A stretch of 32,752 nucleotides of DNA from Citricoccus sp. WCRC_4 (GTDB lineage Bacteria; Actinomycetota; Actinomycetes; Actinomycetales; Micrococcaceae), in NCBI GenBank assembly GCA_026645375.1, contig JAPFFX010000389.1, positions 1 through 32,752 of the forward strand. Direction: 5' to 3'. Both the position numbers and the translations under genes were made by a program. The notes beneath the pieces were generated by a model that was given only the letters and a program-made list of their open reading frames with translations, did no database searches and was not told the origin of the DNA. Shown here one piece after another: positions 1 through 6,922 of this stretch (position 1 is its first letter; each line of letters opens with the position of its first letter).

Positions 1-11
1 TCTTCCGATCT
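1..11. other. Probable residual Illumina adapter end
   Basis: The first 11 bases, TCTTCCGATCT, are identical to the 3' end of the common Illumina adapter. At the very edge of the window this is best read as untrimmed adapter carried into the assembly, not genomic DNA. An 11-base match could be chance, but its position exactly at the edge and the foreign-looking DNA that follows make the artefact reading likely. Confidence 0.75.
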
Positions 12-27
12 GTCTCCAGGGAAAAGC

Positions 28-130
28 AACCACAGAGGACACAGAGTTCACAGAGATACACAGAGTTCACAGAGATACACAGAGAACTCTTCCTCTGTGT
101 GTCTGTGTGAACTCTGTGTCCTCTGTGGTT
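28..130. repeat. Low-GC inverted repeat with internal 19-bp tandem repeat
   Basis: Arms at 28-65 and 93-130 are inverted copies (36 of 38 positions pair), separated by a 27-nt loop. The left part also contains a 19-bp unit repeated head to tail at 40-58 and 59-77 with a partial third copy to 84. The DNA is made of cacagag/ctctgtg words and is far less GC-rich than everything after it. It interrupts the 5' end of a conserved merR gene, so it is probably a foreign or chimeric contig end, although a genuine insertion cannot be excluded. Confidence 0.8.
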
Positions 131-838
131 ATCGGTCTCCTGTTTCTTCACCGGCGGTCGGCCGCAGGCCGGGATGCCTACGCTCGGGACTTCCCCCAGG
201 CCAGCGCCTCCAAGATCCGTTTCCTGGAGGAGAAGGGGCTGATCACCCCTCGCCGGACCGCGGCGGGGTACCGGAAGTACACGGACGCCGACGTCGACCG
301 CCTGCGCTTCATCCTGGCACTGCAGCGGGACCAGTACCTGCCGCTGAAGGTCATCAAGGACTACCTCGACGCGGTGGACCGCGGGGACCATCCGGAGTCA
401 CTGCCGGGCGGCCTCACGCTGACGCCACGCTCGGTCTCGGACCAGCTCGCCCAGGAATTGGCCGGGCACACCCGGCCACTGACCCGGGCCGAGCTGCAGG
501 GCATCTCCGGTGCCAGCGCCGACCTGCTCGACTCGCTCGAGCAGTACGGCATGATCGCCGCCGACGATGACGGGCGGTACAGTGAGCACTCCCTCAAGGC
601 CACTCGGTCCGCCGTGGTGCTGGCCGCCCACGGACTGGAGCCCCGGCACCTGCGTCCGTTCCGGGCGGCCGCCGACCGCGAGCTCGGTCTCATCGAACGG
701 GTGACTGCGCCCCTGGCCAGCCGCCGCGACTCCGCGGCCGGAGCCCGCGTGGCCGAGACCGCACGGGAGATCAGCGAGGCCTGCCTGGGACTGCACAGCG
801 CCCTGGTGGGCGCCGCGGTCGCCGAACTGGATTCGTGA
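107..838 (+). CDS. ftsR: FtsR-like MerR-family regulator, 5' end lost or replaced
   Basis: MerR-family DNA-binding regulator resembling M. tuberculosis Rv1828 and Corynebacterium glutamicum FtsR, which activates ftsZ. The recognisable protein begins near nt 184 with ARDFPQASASKIRFLEEKGLI, the winged-helix part of the HTH, followed by the GYRKY and YLPLKVIKDYLD segments and a C-terminal domain of about 150 residues. The normal first 15-30 residues (the SIGEVL-type helix) are missing. In frame upstream there are only residues translated from the low-GC repeat, so the ATG at 107 is an open-frame artefact and the true start is lost. It lies 7 nt before the bifunctional nuclease gene, the same order as Rv1828-Rv1829. 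Family is sure; the N-terminus is not. Confidence 0.85.
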   Translation: MNSVSSVVIGLLFLHRRSAAGRDAYARDFPQASASKIRFLEEKGLITPRRTAAGYRKYTDADVDRLRFILALQRDQYLPLKVIKDYLDAVDRGDHPESLPGGLTLTPRSVSDQLAQELAGHTRPLTRAELQGISGASADLLDSLEQYGMIAADDDGRYSEHSLKATRSAVVLAAHGLEPRHLRPFRAAADRELGLIERVTAPLASRRDSAAGARVAETAREISEACLGLHSALVGAAVAELDS

Positions 839-845
839 GGTAGAC

Positions 846-1403
846 ATGGCCCTGCCCGACGTGGAGATGACGGTGCTGGGGGTCCGCGTGGAACTGCCCG
901 GCAACCAGCCGCTCGTACTCCTCCAGGACCCCGGCACCGGGACCCTGGTGCCGATCTGGGTGGGCGCTCCGGAGGCCAGCGCCATCGCCCTGTGGCAACA
1001 GGGCATCACCCCGCCCCGCCCCATGACCCACGATCTGCTCGTCGACGTCATCGCCGCGGCGGGCACCGCCCTGGAGTCCGTCCGGATCAGTTCGGTGCGG
1101 GACGCCGTCTTCCACGCGGAGCTCGTCCTGGACAACGGTGTCCGGGTGGACGCCAGGGCCTCCGATGCCATCGCCTGCGCCCTGCGCGCCGGGGTGCCCG
1201 TCCTGTGCGCGGCGGACGTCCTCCACGATGCCGGCGTGGACCCGGAGCAGGCGCTGGAGGACGAGGGCGAGGAGGGGACCGACGAGTCGGCCACCGGTGT
1301 GTCACGGTCCGCGGACCGTGACGCCGAGCTGAGCAAGTTCCGCGAGTTCCTCGACTCCGTGGACCCCGAGGACTTCGCCGACGGCGGGTCCGGACAGTCC
1401 TGA
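846..1403 (+). CDS. Bifunctional nuclease (BFN, DUF151) family protein
   Basis: 185-residue protein of the bifunctional nuclease family, matching the position of M. tuberculosis Rv1829. The BFN domain fills residues 1-130: a strand starting MTVLGVRVELPGNQPLVLL, the PIWVGAPEASAIAL segment, the conserved RPMTHDLL segment and the RASDAIACALR segment. The C-terminal 50 residues are acidic and probably disordered. The ATG at 846 has a GAGGT ribosome site at 838-842 that overlaps the stop codon of the upstream merR gene, so the two are probably cotranscribed and translationally coupled. Nuclease activity was shown for a plant family member; the actinobacterial role is unknown. Confidence 0.9.
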   Translation: MALPDVEMTVLGVRVELPGNQPLVLLQDPGTGTLVPIWVGAPEASAIALWQQGITPPRPMTHDLLVDVIAAAGTALESVRISSVRDAVFHAELVLDNGVRVDARASDAIACALRAGVPVLCAADVLHDAGVDPEQALEDEGEEGTDESATGVSRSADRDAELSKFREFLDSVDPEDFADGGSGQS

Positions 1404-1482
1404 CGGCGTCCCGGCTGCCACCGAGCCGCCCGCCGGGCCCTGCGCAGGGGGCGACACGCTCGCGGTGAAAGCGACTGGGTCT

Positions 1483-1511
1483 TTGACCGTGGGGCTCCAC
1501 GGGCCTACCGT
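1483..1511 (+). promoter_or_regulatory. Promoter with palindromic operator in the spacer, before the second merR gene
   Basis: TTGACC at 1483-1488 and TACCGT at 1506-1511 are separated by exactly 17 nt, a good housekeeping-sigma promoter of the actinobacterial TAnnnT type. Between and overlapping them is a perfect inverted repeat, CCGTGG-GGCT-CCACGG (1487-1502). MerR-family proteins often bind palindromes in promoter spacers, so autoregulation by the MerR protein starting at 1655 is a reasonable inference. The 5' leader would be about 135 nt. Confidence 0.55.
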
Positions 1512-1654
1512 CATGGGCAGAGGTTCCACATTGCCTGCCGGTCCATTCGCATCGGTCAGCGGTCCCGGGGCGGGTCGATACCCGTCGCGCCCCGCTGGTC
1601 CGGACCGGCGGCTCCTTCCTTCCCCAGTGTGGACCTGAGACCAGGAGGGTTCCA

Positions 1655-2254
1655 GTGAGTCCCAAAGGCGAGGCCGGGCAGTCCCCGGACGTGACGCATC
1701 CTGTGCCTGCACGCACCCCGGCGCAGGGCATGCTGTTCACCGAAGACCTGCCGGTGCTCGACGAGGGCGCCGGCTACCGCGGACCCACAGCGTGCAAGGC
1801 GGCCGGGATCACCTACCGCCAGTTGGACTACTGGGCCCGGACGGGTCTCGTGGTGCCCACCGTCCGGGGTGCCAGTGGCTCCGGGACGCAGCGGCTCTAC
1901 TCCTTCCGGGACATCCTCGTGCTCAAGGTGGTCAAGCGCCTGCTGGACACAGGGGTCTCGCTGCAGCAGATCCGTTCGGCCGTGGAGCACCTGCGCGAGC
2001 GGGGCGTGGAGGACCTGGCACAGATCACGCTGATGAGCGACGGTGCCTCGGTCTACGAATGCATGTCGGCCGATGAGGTCATCGACCTGGTGCAGGGCGG
2101 GCAGGGTGTCTTCGGCATCGCCGTCGGCCGGGTCTGGCGTGAGGTCGAGGGCTCCCTGGCCCAGTTGCCCTCCGAACGGCTGCATGACACCTCCGCGGAC
2201 TTCCCCGGCGACGAGCTCTCCCAGCGTCGCGCCCAGCGCAAGTCCGCCTCCTGA
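1655..2254 (+). CDS. MerR-family regulator of the Rv1830 (ResR/McdR) type
   Basis: 199-residue MerR-family regulator, in the place of M. tuberculosis Rv1830. After a disordered N-terminus of about 45 residues comes the HTH (GPTACKAAGITYRQLDYWARTGL), then wing residues and RLYSFRDILVLKVVKRLLDTGVSLQQIRSAV, the typical second helix pair and dimer helix. The C-terminal third (VYECMSADEVIDLVQGGQGVFGIAVGRVW) is characteristic of this subgroup and lacks metal-binding cysteines. The start is GTG at 1655, preceded by AGGAGGG at 1643-1649. It probably has its own promoter in the 250-nt gap after the nuclease gene and ends before a strong hairpin. Rv1830 has been linked to growth and antibiotic recovery in mycobacteria; the target genes here are not known. 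Confidence 0.9.
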   Translation: MSPKGEAGQSPDVTHPVPARTPAQGMLFTEDLPVLDEGAGYRGPTACKAAGITYRQLDYWARTGLVVPTVRGASGSGTQRLYSFRDILVLKVVKRLLDTGVSLQQIRSAVEHLRERGVEDLAQITLMSDGASVYECMSADEVIDLVQGGQGVFGIAVGRVWREVEGSLAQLPSERLHDTSADFPGDELSQRRAQRKSAS

Positions 2255-2278
2255 ACAGCGTCCCCACGCTCCTTCCCG

Positions 2279-2321
2279 ACGACGGCCCCGTCCCTGCCGC
2301 TGGCAGGCGAGGGGCCGTCGT
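2279..2321. terminator. Bidirectional hairpin terminator between convergent merR and parA genes
   Basis: An 11-bp perfect stem (ACGACGGCCCC at 2279-2289 with its complement at 2311-2321) encloses a second 6-bp hairpin, CCTGCC-GCT-GGCAGG (2293-2307). It lies between two converging genes, so it can serve both. There is no T tract, as is common in very GC-rich actinobacteria. Confidence 0.75.
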
Positions 2322-2353
2322 GGCCTGTGGGCAGGCTGGCGGGACGCCCCGTC

Positions 2354-3202
2354 TCAGTGCCGGCGCTGGGTGCGGCGGTCCTTCAAGGGCCGCTGCACCG
2401 CGGACAGCAGCTCATCGAACAGTGCCGCGGACTCGGCGGCCGTCCGGCCGGGCCAGGCATGGACGGGCCAGGCGGCTCCCTGGATCTGCTGCCAGTTGCC
2501 CTGTTCCGGGATGGCCACGGGAAGCAGCCGGTCGCCGTACATCCGCTCCATCTCGCCCAGGCGGAACTGGTGCTCCACGCTGGCCGGCCGGACGCGGTTG
2601 GCCACCACTCCGGTGGACGTCACGCCCTGGGCGTACTCCTTCCGGAAGAGGTCCAGCGCCCGCAGGGTGCGTTCGGTGCCGGCCACGGAGAACAGGCTCG
2701 GCTCGGCTACCAGCAGCACGTCCGTCGAGGCGGCCCAGGCCATCCGCGTGACGCCGTTGAGGGCCGGGGGACAGTCGATGAGGACCAGCGCGTAGCGCGT
2801 CACGGGCTCCAGCAACTGGGTGAGCCGGCGCAACTCCCGCTGGCGGGTCGTCGGGCGCTCGTACAGCGACGTCCGCGAGGAGCCGCGGACGACGTCGAGG
2901 ATCCGGGGCGTGCCGCCGGGGCCGCCGTCGCCGTCGGCCGCCGGGACCGCCGTGGAGCCGGTCCATCCCGAGGCGACCACGTGATCGGCCAGGGACACTC
3001 GCCGGGGGTGGGAGAGCAGGGTGCCCACGTCCTCGGTGCCGGCGTCCTGCCGGACCCCGAGGCCCGTCGTGGCATCGGCATGGGGGTCCATGTCCACCAC
3101 GAGGGTGGGGACGCCCTGCGCCTGCGCCGCCGAGGCCAGTCCGAGGGTGACCGAGGTCTTGCCGACCCCGCCCTTGAGGCTGGAGATGGAGATGATCTGC
3201 AC
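2354..3202 (-). CDS. ParA/MinD-family ATPase, orphan
   Basis: 282-residue P-loop ATPase of the ParA family. It has the deviant Walker A motif KGGVGKT (K10 to T16, with the signature lysine K10), the switch I region VVDMDPHAD (D37-D39), and the Walker B-like VLIDCPPAL segment. The insert near residues 85-100 is Gly/Asp-rich and unlike the core. The start is GTG at 3202 with an AGGA site about 11 nt upstream. No parB or scpA/scpB gene is next to it, so this is not the chromosomal parAB pair. It is divergent from pyruvate carboxylase, with a 213-nt gap. A role in positioning a cell component or in chromosome handling is possible, but nothing here identifies the cargo. Confidence 0.88.
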   Translation of the reverse strand: MQIISISSLKGGVGKTSVTLGLASAAQAQGVPTLVVDMDPHADATTGLGVRQDAGTEDVGTLLSHPRRVSLADHVVASGWTGSTAVPAADGDGGPGGTPRILDVVRGSSRTSLYERPTTRQRELRRLTQLLEPVTRYALVLIDCPPALNGVTRMAWAASTDVLLVAEPSLFSVAGTERTLRALDLFRKEYAQGVTSTGVVANRVRPASVEHQFRLGEMERMYGDRLLPVAIPEQGNWQQIQGAAWPVHAWPGRTAAESAALFDELLSAVQRPLKDRRTQRRH

Positions 3203-3244
3203 GGCGGGGGAATCCTGACTGTCGACCAGAGGGTGGGTGGCCCG

Positions 3245-3262
3245 GGACCGTGGTCCATCCTA
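3245..3262 (-). promoter_or_regulatory. Possible parA promoter -10 with inverted repeat at the start site
   Basis: On the minus strand TAGGAT (3257-3262) is a candidate -10 hexamer for the ParA gene. Just downstream, where transcription would start, lies the perfect inverted repeat GGACC-GT-GGTCC (3245-3256). No good -35 box is visible. The rest of the 213-nt divergent gap to pyc shows no clear promoter in the other direction. Confidence 0.3.
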
Positions 3263-3415
3263 GTGCTGACGACACTGTGACGGGTCTCACGTAGTGGGGG
3301 CCGGGGGCGTGTGCGACACTGACGGGTGATGCAAGCCACAAGGAAGTGGCCCCACCGTGCGCTGACCGCGCCTGATCGTGTTCCGGCAGACCCGCCGGGC
3401 AGCCCAGGAGGCTCC

Positions 3416-6400
3416 ATGTCATCCAACGCCACCGACGGAATGTTCTCGAAGGTGCTGGTCGCCAATCGCGGGGAGATCGCGGTCCGCGCGTTCCGTGCCT
3501 GTTACGAGCTGGGGGCGCGGACCGTGGCGGTCTTCCCGTACGAGGACCGCAACTCCATCCACCGGCAGAAGGCTGACGAGGCGTACCGGATCGGGGAGGA
3601 GGGGCACCCGATCCGGGCCTACCTGGACGTGGAGGAGATCATCCGGGTGGCCAAGGAGTCCGGGTGTGATGCCATCTACCCGGGGTACGGCTTCCTGTCG
3701 GAGAACGCCGGACTGGCGCGGGCCGCGGCGGAGGCCGGGATCGCCTTCGTGGGCCCGCCGGCGGACGTGCTGGAGCTGACCGGGAACAAGGTCGAGGCGC
3801 TGCGGGCGGCCAAGGCGGCGGGCATCCCGACGTTGAAGTCCTCTGAGCCCAGCGCGGACGCCGAGTGGCTGATCGGCCAGGCCGATCAGATCGGGTTCCC
3901 GTTGTTCGTGAAGGCCGTGGCCGGGGGCGGTGGCCGGGGCATGCGCCGGGTCGAGACGGCCCGGGACCTTCCCGATGCCCTGAGTGCGGCCATGCGTGAG
4001 GCGGAGACCGCGTTCGGGGATGCCACGGTGTTCCTGGAGATGGCGGTGCTGCGGCCCCGGCACATCGAGGTCCAGGTCCTGGCCGATGCCTCGGGGGAGA
4101 CGGTCCACCTGTTCGAGCGGGACTGTTCGATGCAGCGCCGTCACCAGAAGGTCATCGAGATCGCCCCGGCCCCGCAGCTGGACGAGTCCATCCGCCAGGC
4201 GCTCTACGCGGATGCGGTGAAGTTCGCCAAGGCCATGGGGTACGTCAACGCCGGCACCGTGGAGTTCCTGGTGGACACCGCGGGGGAGCGGGCCGGTGAG
4301 CACGTGTTCATCGAGATGAACCCCCGGATCCAGGTGGAGCACACCGTCACGGAGGAGATCACCGACGTCGACCTGGTCGCCTCCCAGCTGCGCATCGCCG
4401 CCGGCCAGAGCCTGGAGCAGCTCGGGATCCGCCAGGACGAGCTGCGGATCCGTGGGGCGGCGTTGCAGTGCCGGATCACCACGGAGGACCCGGCCAACGG
4501 CTTCCGGCCGGATACCGGGGCGATCACCGCCTACCGGTCCGCCGGCGGGTCGGGGGTGCGGCTGGACGGCGGGACGATCTACACGGGTGCGGAGATCAGC
4601 CCGCACTTCGACTCCATGCTGGTGAAGCTGACCTGCCGTGGGCGGGACTACGCCACGGCGGTGCGGCGGGCGCGGCGGGCGCTGGCCGAGTTCCGGGTGC
4701 GCGGGGTGGCCACCAACATCCCGTTCCTGATGAACGTGCTGGACGACCCCACGTTCGTGGCCGGTGACGTGGCCACGGACTTCATCGACGCCCACCCCGA
4801 GCTGGCCCAGGTCAACCGCAGTCAGGACCGCGGCTCGAAGGCCCTGCAGTACCTGGCCGATGTCACGGTGAACCAGCCCCACGGGCCCCGGGTGGACGGG
4901 ATCGACCCGCGGGACAAGCTGCCGGGGTTCCCGGGGGATAAGTCCCAGGAGCCGGACCGCAGCCCGTTCGACGGCCCCTCGGGACACCAGCCGCCCGCGG
5001 GCTGGCGGCAGGTGCTGCTGCAGCAGGGCCCCGAGGGGTTCGCCGCGGAACTGCGCGGGCGCACGGAACTGGCCGTCACGGACACGACCTTCCGTGATGC
5101 GCACCAGTCGCTGCTGGCCACCCGGGTGCGCACGCGTGACCTGCTGGCGGCCGCTCCGGCGGTGGCGCACACCCTGCCGGGACTGTTCTCGGTGGAGGCC
5201 TGGGGCGGGGCCACCTACGACGTGGCCCTGCGCTTCCTCGGCGAGGACCCCTGGGACCGGCTGGCCCGGTTGCGCCAGGAACTGCCGAACATCCCGCTGC
5301 AGATGCTGCTGCGCGGGCGCAACACGGTCGGCTACACCCCGTACCCGGTGGAGGTGACCAACGCCTTCGTGGCCGAGGCCGCCGCCACCGGCGTGGACAT
5401 CTTCCGGATCTTCGACGCGCTGAACGACGTGCGGCAGATCGCCCCGGCGATCGACGCGGTCCGGGCCACCGGGACGGCGGTGGCCGAGGCGGCCCTGTGC
5501 TACACCGGCAACCTGCTGGACCCGGCCGAGGAGCTCTACACGCTGGAGTACTACCTGGGCCTGGCCCGGCAGATGGTCGACGCCGGCGCCCACGTGTTGG
5601 CCATCAAGGACATGGCCGGTCTGCTGCGGCCGCAGGCGGCCCGGGAGCTGGTCGGTGCCCTGCGCGCCGAGTTCGACCTGCCCGTGCACCTGCACACCCA
5701 CGACACCGCCGGCGGTCAGCTGGGCACCCTGCTCGCCGCCGCCGAGGCGGGCGTGGACGCGGTCGACACGGCGGTGGCGTCCATGGCCGGGACCACCAGC
5801 CAGGTGCCGATGTCCGCCCTGGTGGCGGCCCTGGAGCACACCGAGCGGGACACCGGCCTCGGACTGGACCAGGCGGCCGCGCTGGAACCGTACTGGGAGA
5901 CCATCCGCGAGGTCTACCGGCCCTTCGAGTCCGGGCTCTCGGCACCGACGGGCCGGGTGTACCGGCACGAGATCCCGGGCGGCCAGCTGTCCAACCTGCG
6001 CCAGCAGGCCATCGCCCTGGGCCTGGGCGACCGCTTCGAGCAGATCGAGCGGATGTACGAGGCCGCCAACGACATGCTCGGCAACATCGTCAAGGTCACC
6101 CCGAGCTCCAAGGTGGTCGGGGACCTGGCCCTGCAGCTGGTCGGCATGGACGTGGACCCGGCCGCCTTCGCGGAGAACCCGCAGGACTTCGACCTGCCGG
6201 ACTCCGTGATCGGCTTCCTCTCCGGCGAACTCGGGGACCCGCCCGGCGGCTGGCCCGAGCCGTTCCGGACCCGGGCCCTGGCCAACCGCGGTGCTCGCCG
6301 GGTCGAGACCGAGCTCTCGGACCAGGACCGCGCGGCGTTGGCCGAACCCGGAGCCACGCGTCAGTCGACGTTGAACCGGCTCCTGTTCCCGGGCCCGACG

Positions 6401-6886
6401 CAGGAATACGAGGCCAACTGCGCGACCTACGGGGACACCTCCGTCCTGCACACCCGGGACTGGCTCTACGGGCTGGTGCGCGGGCGCGAGCACGTCATCT
6501 CCCTGGGCAAGGGCGTGCGCCTGCTCACCACCCTGCAGGCGATCGGCGAACCCGACGCCAAGGGCCTGCGCCCCGTGATGGTCACCCTCAACGGCCAGGC
6601 CCGCCAGATCACCGTGCGCGACCGGTCCGTCGAGTCCACCGCCCGGGCCGCCGAGAAGGCCGACCCCGCCAACACGGGCCACGTGGCCGCCCCCTTCGCC
6701 GGCGTCGTCTCCGTCACCGTCGCCGAGGGCGACACCGTGGCGGCCGGCGACACGGTCGCGACCATCGAGGCCATGAAGATGGAGGCCGCCATCACCGCCC
6801 ACGCCTCCGGCACCGTCACCCGCGTCGTGCTCGGCGGCACCACCGCCGTCGAGGGCGGCGACCTGCTCCTGACACTGGGCGAGTGA
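3416..6886 (+). CDS. pyc: Pyruvate carboxylase
   Basis: Biotin enzyme that carboxylates pyruvate to oxaloacetate with ATP and bicarbonate, refilling the TCA cycle. The 1156-residue single chain has the full domain order: biotin carboxylase (about 8-465, starting FSKVLVANRGEIAVR, with GGGGRGM near 168 and the FIEMNPRIQVEHTVTEE segment), carboxyltransferase (from about 556, DTTFRDAHQSL; metal-site HTHD near 760; KDMAGL with the carbamylated lysine K731), the tetramerisation region, and the biotin carrier domain with EAMKMEA, biotinyl lysine K1121, 35 residues from the end. The ATG at 3416 is chosen over an in-frame ATG at 3326 because AGGAGG (3406-3411) precedes it and family N-termini begin here. 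It is complete and intact, in the usual length range. Confidence 0.97.
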   Translation: MSSNATDGMFSKVLVANRGEIAVRAFRACYELGARTVAVFPYEDRNSIHRQKADEAYRIGEEGHPIRAYLDVEEIIRVAKESGCDAIYPGYGFLSENAGLARAAAEAGIAFVGPPADVLELTGNKVEALRAAKAAGIPTLKSSEPSADAEWLIGQADQIGFPLFVKAVAGGGGRGMRRVETARDLPDALSAAMREAETAFGDATVFLEMAVLRPRHIEVQVLADASGETVHLFERDCSMQRRHQKVIEIAPAPQLDESIRQALYADAVKFAKAMGYVNAGTVEFLVDTAGERAGEHVFIEMNPRIQVEHTVTEEITDVDLVASQLRIAAGQSLEQLGIRQDELRIRGAALQCRITTEDPANGFRPDTGAITAYRSAGGSGVRLDGGTIYTGAEISPHFDSMLVKLTCRGRDYATAVRRARRALAEFRVRGVATNIPFLMNVLDDPTFVAGDVATDFIDAHPELAQVNRSQDRGSKALQYLADVTVNQPHGPRVDGIDPRDKLPGFPGDKSQEPDRSPFDGPSGHQPPAGWRQVLLQQGPEGFAAELRGRTELAVTDTTFRDAHQSLLATRVRTRDLLAAAPAVAHTLPGLFSVEAWGGATYDVALRFLGEDPWDRLARLRQELPNIPLQMLLRGRNTVGYTPYPVEVTNAFVAEAAATGVDIFRIFDALNDVRQIAPAIDAVRATGTAVAEAALCYTGNLLDPAEELYTLEYYLGLARQMVDAGAHVLAIKDMAGLLRPQAARELVGALRAEFDLPVHLHTHDTAGGQLGTLLAAAEAGVDAVDTAVASMAGTTSQVPMSALVAALEHTERDTGLGLDQAAALEPYWETIREVYRPFESGLSAPTGRVYRHEIPGGQLSNLRQQAIALGLGDRFEQIERMYEAANDMLGNIVKVTPSSKVVGDLALQLVGMDVDPAAFAENPQDFDLPDSVIGFLSGELGDPPGGWPEPFRTRALANRGARRVETELSDQDRAALAEPGATRQSTLNRLLFPGPTQEYEANCATYGDTSVLHTRDWLYGLVRGREHVISLGKGVRLLTTLQAIGEPDAKGLRPVMVTLNGQARQITVRDRSVESTARAAEKADPANTGHVAAPFAGVVSVTVAEGDTVAAGDTVATIEAMKMEAAITAHASGTVTRVVLGGTTAVEGGDLLLTLGE

Positions 6887-6902
6887 GCGGGGTGGTCCCC
6901 GC
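6887..6902 (+). terminator. Short hairpin directly after pyc
   Basis: Perfect GCGGGG-TGGT-CCCCGC hairpin (6-bp stem, 4-nt loop) starting on the base after the pyc stop codon. There is no T tract, and the next gene's -10 hexamer begins 8 nt later. It may be a weak terminator or attenuator for pyc, or an operator in the -35 region of the next promoter. Confidence 0.4.
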
Positions 6903-6909
6903 GGAGCCT

Positions 6910-6915
6910 TAGGCT
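6910..6915 (+). promoter_or_regulatory. -10 hexamer for mycothione reductase, probable leaderless start
   Basis: TAGGCT lies 7 nt before the ATG at 6923. That distance puts the transcription start on or next to the start codon, and there is no ribosome-binding sequence, so the mRNA is probably leaderless. No good -35 box is visible. Confidence 0.5.
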
Positions 6916-6922
6916 GAGAGTC

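Noticed and set aside
398-1336. Minus-strand frames across the merR and nuclease genes
   Set aside because: Ser/Thr/Arg-rich shadow translations opposite two recognised genes.
3419-6802. A very long open frame (1127 codons) on the minus strand
   Set aside because: It lies wholly inside pyc on the other strand. Open antisense frames are expected from GC-rich codon bias, and its translation is low-complexity with no domain.
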